Shown in pieces: positions 47,853 through 58,024 of a stretch of 64,000 nucleotides of DNA. Below the pieces are notes generated by a model. The model had not been told where the DNA came from and did not search any database. It saw nothing but the letters and a program-made list of their open reading frames with translations. The DNA comes from Streptomyces viridiviolaceus (GTDB lineage Bacteria; Actinomycetota; Actinomycetes; Streptomycetales; Streptomycetaceae), in NCBI RefSeq assembly GCF_014650995.1, contig NZ_BMWA01000006.1, positions 248,891 to 312,890 of the forward strand, in the 5' to 3' direction. How positions within the stretch are numbered: the first letter of the stretch is position 1; the number at the start of each line of letters is the position of its first letter. The position numbers were made by a program, and so were the translations under genes.

Positions 47853-48017
47853 ATGGCCAAGAACAAGAACAACCGTGACCGTAAGCAGCCCCAGGACCGG
47901 CGCGCCCCGCAGACGGCGGACACGGCCGTGCTGGAGCGGGACGAGGAACACGCCGCGCAGACGCCCTCCGGCGACACGCCCTCCCACAAGCGGAAGAAGC
48001 GCTTCGGCCACAACTGA
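47853..48017 (+). CDS. Small charged protein, 54 residues
   Basis: MAKNKNNRDRKQPQDRRAPQ starts a very polar, disordered protein that ends SHKRKKRFGHN. It has no hydrophobic core or known motif. AGGAGG lies about 6 bases upstream of the ATG. Similar short MAKNKN-type proteins are common in Streptomyces; the function is unknown. It is convergent with dnaE, with a strong hairpin between. Confidence 0.75.
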   Translation: MAKNKNNRDRKQPQDRRAPQTADTAVLERDEEHAAQTPSGDTPSHKRKKRFGHN

Positions 48018-48100
48018 CATCCACGCGACCGACGTCACGCGCGACCTGGATCCGCGCGGCCGGCGTCAGCGCGCCGGGCCACCGCGGCCCGGACACAGGC

Positions 48101-48132
48101 GAGGGGCGCACCCGGTTCCGGGTGCGCCCCTC
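48101..48132. terminator. Bidirectional terminator after dnaE and the small charged gene
   Basis: GAGGGGCGCACCCG and CGGGTGCGCCCCTC pair perfectly over 14 bp around GTTC, between stops at 48017 and 48148. Confidence 0.88.
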
Positions 48133-48147
48133 GGGCGTTGCCGTCGC

Positions 48148-51100
48148 TCAGCCCGCCAGGCAGGACGGGCCCAGCAGCACCTTCAGGTCTCCGAACAGGG
48201 CCGGATCGGGCTTCACCCGGTGCCGGTCCAGGCGCAGCACCGTCGTCCTGGTCGGCCCCTGGAGCTTGATCCGGACCTCGCTGTCGCCCTTGTGGTGCGT
48301 GAGGATCTCGCCGAGCCGGCTGACCATGGGCGGGGTGACCCGCGTGGCCGGGATGGTGAGCACCACGGGCGCGTTGGTGCCCGCGTTGGACAGGTCCGGG
48401 ATCATCAGCTCCATCGCGACGAGCCGCGGCACGTCCTCCCGCTTGTCGAGACGTCCCTTGACGAACACCACGGCGTCCTCGACGAGTTGGGTGGACACCA
48501 GCTGGTACGTCGCCGGGAAGAACATGCACTCGATGGAGCCGGCCAGGTCCTCGACGGTGGCGATCGCCCAGGCGTTGCCCTGCTTGGTCATCTTGCGCTG
48601 CAGGCCGGAGATGATGCCGCCGATGGTGACGACCGCGCCGTCGCCGAAGTCACCGCCGGTGAGCTGGGAGATGCCCGCGTCGGCCTTGTCGGACAGCACG
48701 TGCTCCAGACCGAACAGCGGGTGGTCGGAGACGTACAGGCCGAGCATCTCCCGCTCCTGGGCGAGGAGATAGGTCTTGTCCCACTCCTCCTCGCTGAAGG
48801 TGACGTCGAGTCCGAAGCCGGGCTCGTCGTTCTGCTCGTCGCCCATGCCGCCGAAGAGGTCGAACTGGCCCTCGGCCTCCTTGCGCTTGACCGCGACCAC
48901 GTTGTCGATCATCGGCTCGTACTGTGCGGTGAGGCCCTTGCGGGTGTGCCCCATCTCGTCGAAGGCGCCGGCCTTGATCAGCGACTCCGTCGTCCGCTTG
49001 TTGCAGACGACCGCCTCGACCTTGTCGAGGTAGTCGGGGAAGGAGGTGTACTTCCCCTTGGCCTTGCGGCACCTGATGATCGACTCGACGACGTTCGTGC
49101 CGACGTTGCGCACGGCGGAGAGGCCGAAGAGGATCACGTCGTCGCCCTGCGCGGCGAAGTTCGCCTCGGACTCGTTGACGTTCGGCGGGAGCACGCGGAT
49201 GCCCATGCGGCGGCACTCGTTGAGGTAGACGGCCGACTTGTCCTTGTCGTCCTTGACCGAGGTGAGCAGCGCGGCCATGTACTCGGCGGGGTGGTTCGCC
49301 TTCAGGTACGCGGTCCAGTACGACACCAGTCCGTACGCGGCCGAGTGCGCCTTGTTGAACGCGTAGCCGGCGAAGGGGACCAGCACGTCCCACAGGGCCT
49401 GGATGGCCTCGTCGCTGTAGCCGTTCTTGCGGGCGCCGGCCTGGAAGATGACGAAGTTCTTCTCCAGCTCCTCGGGCTTCTTCTTGCCCATCACGCGGCG
49501 GAGGATGTCGGCCTCGCCGAGCGAGTAGCCGGCGATGATCTGGGCGGCCTTCTGCACCTGCTCCTGGTAGACGATCAGGCCGTAGGTGACGTCCAGGACC
49601 TCCTTGAGCGGCTCCTCCAGCTCCGGGTGGATCGGCGTGATCTCCTGCTGGCCGTTCTTGCGCAGGGCGTAGTTGATGTGCGAGTTCATGCCCATCGGGC
49701 CCGGCCGGTACAGGGCCGAGACGGCGGAGATGTCCTCGAAGTTGTCGGGCTTCATCATGCGCAGCAGGGAGCGCATGGGGCCGCCGTCGAACTGGAAGAC
49801 GCCGAGGGTGTCGCCGCGCTGGAGCAGCTCGAAGGTCGTGGGGTCGTCGAGCGGGAGGCTCAGGAGATCGATGTCGATCCCCTTGTTGGCCTTCACCATC
49901 TTGACGGCGTCGTCCATGATCGTGAGGTTGCGCAGGCCCAGGAAGTCCATCTTCAGCAGGCCGAGCGACTCGCAGCTCGGGTAGTCCCACTGCGTGATGG
50001 TCACGCCGTCGGTGTGCCGGACCCAGACAGGGACGTGTTCCGTGATGGTCTCGCTGGACATGATCACGCCGGCGGCGTGCACGCCCATCTGCCGCACCAG
50101 GCCCTCGACGCCCCGGGCGGTGTCGATGACCTTCTTCACGTCCGGCTCGTTCTCGTACATCCCGCGGACCTCGCCCGCCTCCGAGTAGCGGGGGTGCTCG
50201 GGGTCGGTGATGCCGGAGAGCGGGATGCCCTTGCCGAGGACGTCGGCGGGCATGGCCTTGGTGATGCGGTCGCCCATCGCGTACGGATAGCCCAGCACGC
50301 GCGCGGAGTCCTTGATCGCGTTCTTGGCCTTGATGGTGCCGTACGTGCCGATCATGGCGACCTTGTCGGCGCCGTACTTCTCCGTCACGTACCTGATCAC
50401 CTCGACGCGCCGGCGCTCGTCGAAGTCGATGTCGACGTCGGGCATCGAGATGCGCTCGGGGTTGAGGAACCGCTCGAAGATCAGGCCGTGCGGGATGGGG
50501 TCGAGGTCGGTGATGCCCATGGCGTAGGCGACGATCGAGCCGGCCGCGGAGCCTCGGCCGGGGCCGACGGCGATGCCCTGCTTCTTGGCCCACATGATGA
50601 AGTCGGCGACGACGAGGAAGTAGCCGGGGAAGCCCATCGAGATGATGGTGTCCATCTCGTACTCGGCCTGCTTCTGGCGGTCCTCGGGGATGCCGCCGGG
50701 GTAGCGGCGCTCCATGCCGCGGCGGACCTCCTCCTTGAACCAGGTGACCTCGGTGTAGCCCTCGGGGATGTCGAACTTGGGCATGAGGTCGCGCTTCTCG
50801 AACATGCCGTCGGTGTCGACCATCTCGGCCACCAGGAGCGTGTTGGCGCAGCCCTCCTGCCAGGCGTCCGAGGAGTCGATGGCGTACATCTCCTCCGTGG
50901 ACTTCAGGTAGTAGCCGGTCCCGTCGAACTTGAAGCGGTCCGGGTCCGAGAGGTTCTTGCCGGTCTGGATGCACAGCAGCGCGTCGTGGGCGCCCGCCTC
51001 GTGCGCGTAGGTGTAGTGCGAGTCGTTGGTGACCAGCGGCGGGATGCCGAGCTTCCTGCCGATCTCCAGCAGGCCGTCGCGGACCCGGTGTTCGATGTCG

Positions 51101-51687
51101 ATGCCGTGGTCCATCAGCTCCAGGAAGTAGCGGTCCTTGCCGAAGATGTCCTGGTAGTCGGCGGCCGCCTTGAGGGCCTCGTCGAACTGACCGAGGCGCA
51201 GCCGGGTCTGCACCTCGCCGGACGGGCAGCCGGTGGAGGCAACGATCCCCTCCGACCACTGGGAGATGGTCTCCTTGTCCATCCGGGGCCACTTCTGCAG
51301 CCAGCCCTCGGCGTAGGCGTCGGAGGAGAGGCGGAAGAGGTTGTGCAGGCCGGTCTTGTTCACGGCCCACATCGTCTTGTGGGTGTAGCCACCCGAACCG
51401 GAGACGTCGTCCCGCTTCTGGTGCGGCTGGCCCCACTGGATCTTGCGCTTGTTGCGGCGCGACTCCGGTGCGACATACGCCTCGATCCCGATGATCGGGG
51501 TGATTCCGGCCTTTTTCGCGGAGTGGAAGAAGTCGTACGCCCCGTGAAGGTTGCCGTGGTCGGACATGGCGATGTGCGTCATGCCCATCTCGTTGCACGC
51601 GTTGAACATGTCCTTCAGCCGCGCGGCACCGTCCAGCAGCGAGTACTGGGTGTGGACGTGCAGGTGCGTGAACGGCGGCTTGGACAC
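48148..51687 (-). CDS. dnaE: DNA polymerase III alpha subunit
   Basis: The 1179-residue replicative polymerase has the full DnaE1 layout. The PHP domain begins FTHLHVHTQYSLLDGAARLK with the His/Asp metal set. The palm carries GPGRGSAAGSIVAYAMGITD and the catalytic Asp pair in SMPDVDIDFDERRR, plus a third acid downstream. The helix-hairpin-helix region follows (FNKAHSAAYGLVSYWTAYLK), then the beta-clamp motif GQFDLFGG and an OB domain near 1000. No intein is seen. The GTG has AGGAGG 6 bases upstream. Confidence 0.98.
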   Translation of the reverse strand: MSKPPFTHLHVHTQYSLLDGAARLKDMFNACNEMGMTHIAMSDHGNLHGAYDFFHSAKKAGITPIIGIEAYVAPESRRNKRKIQWGQPHQKRDDVSGSGGYTHKTMWAVNKTGLHNLFRLSSDAYAEGWLQKWPRMDKETISQWSEGIVASTGCPSGEVQTRLRLGQFDEALKAAADYQDIFGKDRYFLELMDHGIDIEHRVRDGLLEIGRKLGIPPLVTNDSHYTYAHEAGAHDALLCIQTGKNLSDPDRFKFDGTGYYLKSTEEMYAIDSSDAWQEGCANTLLVAEMVDTDGMFEKRDLMPKFDIPEGYTEVTWFKEEVRRGMERRYPGGIPEDRQKQAEYEMDTIISMGFPGYFLVVADFIMWAKKQGIAVGPGRGSAAGSIVAYAMGITDLDPIPHGLIFERFLNPERISMPDVDIDFDERRRVEVIRYVTEKYGADKVAMIGTYGTIKAKNAIKDSARVLGYPYAMGDRITKAMPADVLGKGIPLSGITDPEHPRYSEAGEVRGMYENEPDVKKVIDTARGVEGLVRQMGVHAAGVIMSSETITEHVPVWVRHTDGVTITQWDYPSCESLGLLKMDFLGLRNLTIMDDAVKMVKANKGIDIDLLSLPLDDPTTFELLQRGDTLGVFQFDGGPMRSLLRMMKPDNFEDISAVSALYRPGPMGMNSHINYALRKNGQQEITPIHPELEEPLKEVLDVTYGLIVYQEQVQKAAQIIAGYSLGEADILRRVMGKKKPEELEKNFVIFQAGARKNGYSDEAIQALWDVLVPFAGYAFNKAHSAAYGLVSYWTAYLKANHPAEYMAALLTSVKDDKDKSAVYLNECRRMGIRVLPPNVNESEANFAAQGDDVILFGLSAVRNVGTNVVESIIRCRKAKGKYTSFPDYLDKVEAVVCNKRTTESLIKAGAFDEMGHTRKGLTAQYEPMIDNVVAVKRKEAEGQFDLFGGMGDEQNDEPGFGLDVTFSEEEWDKTYLLAQEREMLGLYVSDHPLFGLEHVLSDKADAGISQLTGGDFGDGAVVTIGGIISGLQRKMTKQGNAWAIATVEDLAGSIECMFFPATYQLVSTQLVEDAVVFVKGRLDKREDVPRLVAMELMIPDLSNAGTNAPVVLTIPATRVTPPMVSRLGEILTHHKGDSEVRIKLQGPTRTTVLRLDRHRVKPDPALFGDLKVLLGPSCLAG

Positions 51688-51899
51688 GTGCGGCCTCCTG
51701 GGAAAACGTGGGGCGACGGGCTGCGGACAGTCCGGGGGGTCAGCGTCGAAGTCTATGCCTCGGCACTGACAATCCGGGGCGCTCCGCGCGTACCTTCGTC
51801 CGAGGGGTCACGGGCACTTGCTCACACCCTCGAACGTTGGTCGGAGCGGAGGATCCGCTCCACTCGTCACGCACCGTCCGCACCAGGAGGCACCCAGCG

Positions 51900-53249
51900 A
51901 TGCCGGTCCCGCAGCTCCACGAGGAGCACCGCGGCGAGGAGATCCTCGCCGTCTTCGACACCGCCTTCGGCGAGCTCCTGGCCGCCGACCCTGCCGCGTT
52001 CCGCGTGAAGTTCCGGAAGATGGCGGCCTCGGCCTTCGCGTTCTACCGGGGCACGGCGTGCCTCTTCTACCACGACCTGGACGCGGAACACGCCGGGCGG
52101 GCCGGCGGGGGCGTGTTCAGCGGTTCCTACCTGGACGAGCGGACCTCCCGCGTGTGGATCCACGGCGATCTGCACGCGGAGAACTTCGGCACGTACATGG
52201 ACTCCACCGGCCGGCTGATCTTCAACGTCAACGACTTCGACGAGGCGTACGTCGGCCCCTTCACCTGGGACCTCAAGCGCTTCGCCGCCTCCGTCGCGCT
52301 GATCGGGTACGCGAAGGCGCTCAGTGACGAGCAGATCACCGAGCTGGTCCGGGTGTACGCGGGCGCGTACCGCGAGCGGATCCACGCCCTGGCCACGGGG
52401 GCCAAGAGCGACGAGGTGCCGCCGTTCACCCTGGACACCGCCGAGGGGCCGCTGCTGGGGGCGCTGCGCGTCGCCCGCTCGCTGACCCGCTTCGGGCTGC
52501 TGGACTCGATGACGGAGATCCGCGACTTCGAGCGCCGCTTCGCTCCCGGCGGCGGCTCCATCGAGCTGGACGCGGCCACGCGCTACAAGGTGCTGGCGGC
52601 CTTCGACGGCTACCTGGAGACGCTCCCGGAGTCGTCCCTGACCCGTCCGGACTCCTACCGGGTGAAGGACGTCGTCGGCCGCCGCGGCATCGGCATCGGC
52701 TCTGCTGGCCTGCCTTCGTACAACATCCTCCTGGAGGGCAACAGCGACGCCCTGGAGAACGATGTCGTGATCTACATCAAGCAGGCCCAGACCCCGGCGG
52801 TCTCCCGGCACATCACGGACCAGGCGATCCGCGACTACTTCCAGCACGAGGGCCACCGCACGGTGATCTCCCAGCGAGCCCTGCAGGCGCACGCCGACCC
52901 GTGGCTCGGCTGGACCGAGCTGGACGGCGCGGGCCAGTTGGTCGCCGAGGTCTCGCCGTACGCCGTCGACCTGGACTGGAGCGACCTCGACGACCCGGAG
53001 GAGATCGCCGAGGTGATCGCCGACCTGGGCCGGGCCACGGCCACGATGCACGCGGCGGCGGACGACACCTCCGGCGAGTCCCTGGTGCCGTTCTCCACGG
53101 AACGGGCCATCGACGCGGCGATCGCGGCCGACGAGGACGGCTTCGCGCCCCTCCTGGTGGACTTCGCCCACGGCTACGGCGCACGCGCGCGTGCCGACCA
53201 CCAGATCTTCGTGGACCTCTTCCGCAACGGCCGGATCCCGGGGCTGTGA
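51900..53249 (+). CDS. DUF2252 family protein
   Basis: The 449-residue protein matches DUF2252. FRVKFRKMAASAFAFYRGTA, VWIHGDLHAENFGTY and FNVNDFDEAYVGPFTWDLKR are the signature segments. The HGDLHxxN and DFDE motifs look like the catalytic and metal residues of protein kinase-like phosphotransferases, so it may phosphorylate a small molecule, but no activity is known to me. LPSYNILLEG and VIYIKQAQ lie in the middle. AGGAGG is about 9 bases upstream of the ATG. It is divergent from dnaE. Confidence 0.88.
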   Translation: MPVPQLHEEHRGEEILAVFDTAFGELLAADPAAFRVKFRKMAASAFAFYRGTACLFYHDLDAEHAGRAGGGVFSGSYLDERTSRVWIHGDLHAENFGTYMDSTGRLIFNVNDFDEAYVGPFTWDLKRFAASVALIGYAKALSDEQITELVRVYAGAYRERIHALATGAKSDEVPPFTLDTAEGPLLGALRVARSLTRFGLLDSMTEIRDFERRFAPGGGSIELDAATRYKVLAAFDGYLETLPESSLTRPDSYRVKDVVGRRGIGIGSAGLPSYNILLEGNSDALENDVVIYIKQAQTPAVSRHITDQAIRDYFQHEGHRTVISQRALQAHADPWLGWTELDGAGQLVAEVSPYAVDLDWSDLDDPEEIAEVIADLGRATATMHAAADDTSGESLVPFSTERAIDAAIAADEDGFAPLLVDFAHGYGARARADHQIFVDLFRNGRIPGL

Positions 53250-53267
53250 CCCCGGGCTCTCACAGCC
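53242..53267 (+). terminator. Hairpin spanning the stop codon of the DUF2252 gene
   Basis: GGCTGTGA, which includes the TGA stop, pairs perfectly with TCACAGCC over 8 bp around a 10-base loop. It may end this transcript. Confidence 0.4.
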
Positions 53268-53316
53268 ACCCTTTAGGGTTCCTTTACCGGAGCCCGTGAC
53301 ACACTCTCCTATCGCT

Positions 53317-54021
53317 ATGGACATAACCGGAACCCCGCTCAGAGCCGTGCGCGCGGCGCTGTTCACGGCACTCGTCGTGACGCTCAGCACCGCGTCGCAC
53401 GTGCTGCTGTCCGGGGTCCCGCTGCCGCTGAGCACGGTGGCCTCGGTCGCCGCCGCCGTGTTCGTGATCGCGTACGCCCTGGCGGGCCGCGAGCGCGGCT
53501 TCGGGCGGATCGCCGCCCTGCTGATCCCCCTGGAGCTGGCCGCGGACACGGTGTTCACCACCGGCCAGCACGTCTGCTACGGGCGAGCGGGCGGCCCGGT
53601 CACCGGTCCGCTGGCCTCGGTCGGCTTCGACGTGCTGTGTGGCGACGGCACCGGTGTGGGAGCCGGTGTCGGCACCCCGCTGACCCGGGTGACCGGCGCC
53701 GACACCGACCGGCTGGCGGCCGCGCTGGCCCACGCCGACCCGGCGACCGCCTGGCTGCTGCTCGGCGCGCACATCGGCGTCGGCCTCCTGGCGGCGGCCT
53801 GGCTGCGCCGCGGCGAGCGGGCGCTGGCCCAACTGCTGCGGGCCGTGGCCGCAACGACATTCCGGCCGCTGCTCCTCGCCGTCGCGGCCGTGAGCGTACG
53901 CCGCGCTCCGGCGGTGCGCCGCCCGGCGCGACCGGTCCGCCGCGCCGCCACCGCACGCGAGCGGATCCTCGCGCACTCCCTGGGACGGCGCGGACCGCCG
54001 TGCTCGGTCGCCTTCGCGTGA
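53317..54021 (+). CDS. Hypothetical membrane protein
   Basis: The 234-residue protein has about five hydrophobic segments, such as ALFTALVVTLSTASHVLLSG, VASVAAAVFVIAYALAG and AWLLLGAHIGVGLLAAAWLR. SHVLLSG, FTTGQHVCYG and GAHIGVG carry His and Cys at membrane edges, which could bind a metal or heme. The C-terminal 60 residues are basic and probably cytoplasmic. No ribosome binding site is clear before the ATG. The family is not one I recognise with certainty. The gene lies upstream of a DsbA-like gene. Confidence 0.65.
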   Translation: MDITGTPLRAVRAALFTALVVTLSTASHVLLSGVPLPLSTVASVAAAVFVIAYALAGRERGFGRIAALLIPLELAADTVFTTGQHVCYGRAGGPVTGPLASVGFDVLCGDGTGVGAGVGTPLTRVTGADTDRLAAALAHADPATAWLLLGAHIGVGLLAAAWLRRGERALAQLLRAVAATTFRPLLLAVAAVSVRRAPAVRRPARPVRRAATARERILAHSLGRRGPPCSVAFA

Positions 54022-54106
54022 CCCGTCATCCGACATTCGAGCACCAGCAGTCCCCCCTACGTTTTCCGCACACCCGCGTGTGCGCGTCCCCACGGAGATC
54101 AACACC

Positions 54107-54907
54107 ATGAGCAAGCGGAACAGCCAGGCGGCGAAGACGGCGGCCCGTGAGCGGCTGCGCCAGGAGCGCGAGCGCCAGGCCAAGCGCGACAAGGCCAAGC
54201 GGCAGGTCATCGTCGCCTGCTCCATCGTCGGCGTCCTGGCGATAGCCGGCGGCATCGGCTACGCCGTCGTCCAGAACAGCCAGCCCTCGGGCTGGGAGAA
54301 GGCCGCCGAGGCCGAGGTGGTCCCCCCGGCCAACGCGTCGGGCAAGAACGGCACCACGGTCACCATCGGCGACTCCAAGACCGACAACGTGATCCACCTC
54401 TACGAGGACCCGCGCTGCCCGGCCTGCGCCTCCTTCGAGCAGACCGTCGGCGAGACCGTCAACAAGGGCATGGAGGACGGCGACTACAAGCTCTCCTTCA
54501 CGCTCGGCACCTTCCTCGACGGCAACCTCGGCGGCGAGGGCTCGAAGAACGCGCTCAGCGCGCTCGGTGCCGCGCTGAACGTCAGCCCCGAGGCGTTCCT
54601 CGACTACAAGGCCGCGCTCTACTCCTCCGAGTACCACCCCGAGGAGTCGTCCGACGAGTTCGCGAAGGACGACTACCTGATCAAGGTGGCGGACACCGTC
54701 GACGCCCTGAAGAACAACAAGAAGTTCCAGGACGCCGTGGAGAAGGGCACCTACGACGCCTGGGCCATGAAGATGAGCGAGTCCTTCGACAAGACCGAGG
54801 ACGTCCAGTCGACCCCGACCATCAAGATCAACGACAAGGTGATCGAGAACCCGAGCACCGTCGCCGACTGGGAGAAGGCGCTGAAGGACGCCGGGGTCAC
54901 CAAGTGA
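54107..54907 (+). CDS. Membrane-anchored DsbA-like thioredoxin-fold protein (CPAC), second copy
   Basis: The 266-residue protein has the same plan as the one at 24095: a basic charged start (SKRNSQAAKTAARERLRQER), one membrane helix (QVIVACSIVGVLAIAGGIGY), and an outer thioredoxin fold with PRCPACASFE near residue 105 and VQSTPTIKINDK with the cis-proline. It should act on disulfides of exported proteins. The insert lacks the Cys pair found in the other copy (AAACAQDA, FQECVKNG). A GGAG lies about 8 bases upstream. A strong hairpin follows, then phoD. Confidence 0.88.
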   Translation: MSKRNSQAAKTAARERLRQERERQAKRDKAKRQVIVACSIVGVLAIAGGIGYAVVQNSQPSGWEKAAEAEVVPPANASGKNGTTVTIGDSKTDNVIHLYEDPRCPACASFEQTVGETVNKGMEDGDYKLSFTLGTFLDGNLGGEGSKNALSALGAALNVSPEAFLDYKAALYSSEYHPEESSDEFAKDDYLIKVADTVDALKNNKKFQDAVEKGTYDAWAMKMSESFDKTEDVQSTPTIKINDKVIENPSTVADWEKALKDAGVTK

Positions 54908-54957
54908 CCCCGGCCTGACCACCGTGGGGCGGTGACGCCTCACGGAAGCACGGCGAA

Positions 54958-54990
54958 AGAGCGGGCGAACTTTTCGAGTTCGCCCGCTCT
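54958..54990. terminator. Terminator between the DsbA-like gene and phoD
   Basis: AGAGCGGGCGAAC and GTTCGCCCGCTCT pair perfectly over 13 bp around TTTTCGA. It starts 51 bases after the stop at 54907 and ends 30 bases before phoD. Confidence 0.85.
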
Positions 54991-54998
54991 CGGGCATA

Positions 54999-55018
54999 CC
55001 GATCAGTAACCTGATCGG
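54999..55018 (+). promoter_or_regulatory. Inverted repeat directly before the phoD start
   Basis: CCGATCAG-TAAC-CTGATCGG has perfect 8-bp arms and ends 2 bases before the GTG of phoD, where a Shine-Dalgarno sequence would normally be. It may be an operator or an RNA hairpin that controls translation. Confidence 0.5.
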
Positions 55019-55020
55019 CC

Positions 55021-56691
55021 GTGACCAGTCGATACAGATCATCCGAGAGCGCCGTCCCGGCCGACTCCCTCTCCCCCAGCCGCCGTACGGTCGTCAAGGC
55101 CGCGGCGGCCGGCGCGGTTCTGGCGGCTCCGCTCACCGCCGCCCTGCCCGCCGGCGCGGCCGACGCCGTCCCCGCCTTCCTGCACGGCGTCGCCTCCGGC
55201 GATCCGCTGCCCGACGGCGTCCTGCTGTGGACACGCGTGACGCCCACGCCCGAGGCCGTACCGGGCTCGGGGGCAGGTCCGGACACCGAGGTGAGCTGGG
55301 TCGTCGCCAGGGACCGCGCCTTCACGAACATCGTGGCCAAGGGCTCCACCACCGCGACCGCCGGCTCCGACCACACCGTCAAGGCGGACGTCCGGGGCCT
55401 CGCCCCCGCCACCGACTACTGGTTCCGCTTCTCCGCCGGCGGCACCGACTCCCCCGCCGCGCGCACCCGCACCGCCCCCGCGGCCGACGCGGCCGTCGCC
55501 GGCCTGCGCTTCGGCGTCGTCTCCTGCGCCAACTGGGAGGCCGGCCACTTCTCCGCGTACCGCCATCTCGCGGCCCGCGGGGACCTGGACGCCTGGCTGC
55601 ACCTTGGCGACTACATATACGAGTACGGCACCGGCGAGTACGGCACGCGCGACACCGTCGTACGCCCGCACGCGCCCGCCCACGAGATCGTCACCCTCGC
55701 CGACTACCGCGTCCGGCACGCCCGGTACAAGACCGACCCCGACCTCCAGGCGCTGCACGCGACTGCCCCGGTCGTCGCCATCTGGGACGACCACGAGATC
55801 GCCAACGACACCTGGTCGGGCGGCGCGGAGAACCACACCGAGGGCGCGGAGGGGACCTGGGCGGCGCGTCAGGCCGCCGCCAAGCAGGCGTACTTCGAGT
55901 GGATGCCGGTGCGCCCGGCGATCGCCGGCACCACCTACCGCCGCCTGCGCTTCGGCAAGCTGGCCGACCTGTCGCTGCTCGACCTGCGCTCCTACCGCTC
56001 GCAGCAGGCCGCCCTCGGCAACGGCGAGGTCGACGACCCGGAGCGCACCCTCACCGGCCGCGCCCAGCTCGACTGGCTCAAGGCCGGGCTGACGGCGTCC
56101 GACACCACCTGGCGGCTGGTCGGCAACTCGGTCATGATCTCGCCGTTCGCCATCGGCTCGCTCTCCGCCGAGCTGCTGAAGCCGCTGGCGGAGCTGCTGG
56201 GCCTGCCCAAGGAGGGCCTCGCCCTCAACACCGACCAGTGGGACGGCTACACCGACGACCGGCGCGAGCTGCTGGCCCACCTGCGGGCGAACGCCATCCG
56301 CAACACGGTGTTCCTGACCGGAGACATCCACATGGCCTGGGCCAACGACGTGCCGCACAACGCCGGTACCTATCCGCTGTCCGCCTCGGCCGCCACGGAG
56401 TTCGTCGTCACCTCGGTGACCTCCGACAACCTCGACGACATCCTGAAGGTCGGCGAGGGCACGGTCTCCACGGTCGCCGCACCGCTGATACGCGCGGCCA
56501 ACCGCCACGTGCACTGGGTCGACACCGACCGGCACGGTTACGGGGTGCTGGACATCACCGCCGACCGGGCGCAGATGGACTACTACGTCGTGTCCGACCG
56601 CACCGACCCGGACGCCACGTCGTCCTGGGCCAGGTCGTACCGGACGCGCAGCGGCACGCAGAGGGTCGAGCGGGCCTACGACCCTGTGTGA
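55021..56691 (+). CDS. phoD: PhoD-family alkaline phosphatase, Tat-exported
   Basis: The 556-residue protein starts with a twin-arginine signal, [20 protein letters not shown], cut probably after PAGA near residue 46. The PhoD N-terminal domain has [20 protein letters not shown]. The catalytic part has the metal ligands in [44 protein letters not shown] and [17 protein letters not shown]. PhoD enzymes use Ca2+ and Fe3+ to release phosphate from mono- and diesters outside the cell. A clear two-unit PHO box is not visible, though GTTCGCCC is present in the upstream hairpin. There is no ribosome binding site. Confidence 0.95.
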   Translation: MTSRYRSSESAVPADSLSPSRRTVVKAAAAGAVLAAPLTAALPAGAADAVPAFLHGVASGDPLPDGVLLWTRVTPTPEAVPGSGAGPDTEVSWVVARDRAFTNIVAKGSTTATAGSDHTVKADVRGLAPATDYWFRFSAGGTDSPAARTRTAPAADAAVAGLRFGVVSCANWEAGHFSAYRHLAARGDLDAWLHLGDYIYEYGTGEYGTRDTVVRPHAPAHEIVTLADYRVRHARYKTDPDLQALHATAPVVAIWDDHEIANDTWSGGAENHTEGAEGTWAARQAAAKQAYFEWMPVRPAIAGTTYRRLRFGKLADLSLLDLRSYRSQQAALGNGEVDDPERTLTGRAQLDWLKAGLTASDTTWRLVGNSVMISPFAIGSLSAELLKPLAELLGLPKEGLALNTDQWDGYTDDRRELLAHLRANAIRNTVFLTGDIHMAWANDVPHNAGTYPLSASAATEFVVTSVTSDNLDDILKVGEGTVSTVAAPLIRAANRHVHWVDTDRHGYGVLDITADRAQMDYYVVSDRTDPDATSSWARSYRTRSGTQRVERAYDPV

Positions 56692-57020
56692 CAGCCGTGA
56701 CCAAGGGGCGATTTCCAGCCAACCCCAGTGAGTTCCCGCACTGTTAAGGCGAGATCACATCTCGCCTGACTCCACTACGGCGGGTGGTGCGAGCCGTGAC
56801 CCGAATCCGGACACACCACCCGCCCCAGTCACGGCACTCGTTACGTCGAGATCTCAAACTCCGGACAGGCCGTCAATTCATTTCCCCAATTCCCCTCGTT
56901 TGCCGGGAATTTGATTGGGCCTGATCACCGCTCTTCGCAGCTGGTCATGTCCACGTAATCTCCGGGCGGCGGCCAGGAAGACCCCTGTGCCTCTCCCCAC
57001 CGCATCCGCTAGGAGCCAGC
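56692..57020 (+). other. 329-bp gene-free region between phoD and the metalloprotease
   Basis: The first 135 bases hold the two hairpins described after phoD. From about 56860 the sequence is richer in A and T than anything nearby, for example GTCAATTCATTTCCCCAATT, and should contain the metalloprotease promoter. I cannot pick the exact -10. Confidence 0.5.
56747..56767 (+). terminator. Terminator after phoD
   Basis: AGGCGAGAT and ATCTCGCCT pair perfectly over 9 bp with a 3-base loop, 55 bases after the phoD stop. A second pair of 11-bp arms, GGCGGGTGGTG (56779-56789) and CACCACCCGCC (56814-56824), follows. Confidence 0.75.
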
Positions 57021-58019
57021 ATGCGTGCGCTTGCCCGGATATCCCCCTCGACGCGCAGACGTGTTCTCGCCACCGCCCTCGTGGCCGGAACCCTGATGCT
57101 CACTCCTCTGTCGGCGCCCACGGGCGTCGCGGCGGCCGGCACCCCCACCGCCGCCGAGTGCGTGGAGGACACCCACGCGGGCGCCCACGCCTCGGCCCGC
57201 GAGGCCCGCCCCGGGTCCGGCGAGCACGCCGCCGAGCCCAACGAGGTGAGCGCGGCCAGGGCCCAGGCCATGGACGCCGACCTGCGCAAGAAGCTCGACA
57301 GGCTGCCCGGGAACGGCCGCGGCCTCTCGGCCGCCGCCACGACCACCGTCCCGGTCTACTTCCACGTCATCCACGACGGCGCGGCCGGCCAGCTCGGCTC
57401 GGCCGACATCACCGCCCAGATGAACGTGCTGAACGCGGCGTTCGGCGGCCAGGGCACCGGCAACGTCGACTCGGGCTTCCAGTTCTCGCTGGCGGGCACC
57501 GACTACACGGACAACGCCGCCTGGTACAACGTCTCCTCCGGTTCGGCCGAGGAGCGGGCGATGAAGTCCGCGCTGCGCAAGGGCGGCGCGAACGCGCTGA
57601 ACATCTACACCGCCAACCTCGGTGGCGGCCTGCTCGGCTGGGCCACCTTCCCCAGCTCCTACAACTCCAGCCCGTCCATGGACGGCGTGGTCATGCTGGA
57701 CGCCTCCCTGCCGGGCGGCTCGGCCACGAACTACAACCAGGGCGACACCGCGACCCACGAGGTCGGCCACTGGCTGGGGCTGTACCACACCTTCCAGGGC
57801 GGCTGCAACGGCAACGGCGACTACGTCGAGGACACCCCGGCCGAGAAGAGCCCCGCGTACGAGTGCCCCGAGGGCCTGGACAGCTGCACCCGCAAGCCGG
57901 GCGCCGACCCGATCCACAACTTCATGGACTACACGTACGACGCCTGCATGTACCAGTTCAGTTCGGGCCAGGTGACCCGCATGCAGCAGAGCTGGGCCGC
58001 ATACCGCGCCGCCGGCTGA
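57021..58019 (+). CDS. Secreted M43-type zinc metalloprotease
   Basis: The 332-residue protein has a Sec signal ([22 protein letters not shown]), an acidic pro-region and a pappalysin-like (M43) catalytic domain. [11 protein letters not shown] is the family's first strand. [18 protein letters not shown] is the HExxHxxGxxH zinc site, and [19 protein letters not shown] holds the Met-turn. Four Cys in [14 protein letters not shown]...CPEGLDSC and DACM probably form disulfides. It degrades proteins outside the cell. AGGAG is 6 bases upstream of the ATG. The stop is 5 bases from the stop of the convergent hydrolase gene. Confidence 0.92.
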   Translation: MRALARISPSTRRRVLATALVAGTLMLTPLSAPTGVAAAGTPTAAECVEDTHAGAHASAREARPGSGEHAAEPNEVSAARAQAMDADLRKKLDRLPGNGRGLSAAATTTVPVYFHVIHDGAAGQLGSADITAQMNVLNAAFGGQGTGNVDSGFQFSLAGTDYTDNAAWYNVSSGSAEERAMKSALRKGGANALNIYTANLGGGLLGWATFPSSYNSSPSMDGVVMLDASLPGGSATNYNQGDTATHEVGHWLGLYHTFQGGCNGNGDYVEDTPAEKSPAYECPEGLDSCTRKPGADPIHNFMDYTYDACMYQFSSGQVTRMQQSWAAYRAAG

Positions 58020-58024
58020 GCCGT

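Noticed and set aside
47875..52008. A long open frame opposite dnaE
   Set aside because: Same antisense effect; dnaE is intact on the minus strand and has a good ribosome binding site.
54978..54999. PHO box for phoD
   Set aside because: GTTCGCCC resembles one direct-repeat unit, but the next 11-base unit does not match. The sequence is already explained as the arm of a 13-bp terminator.
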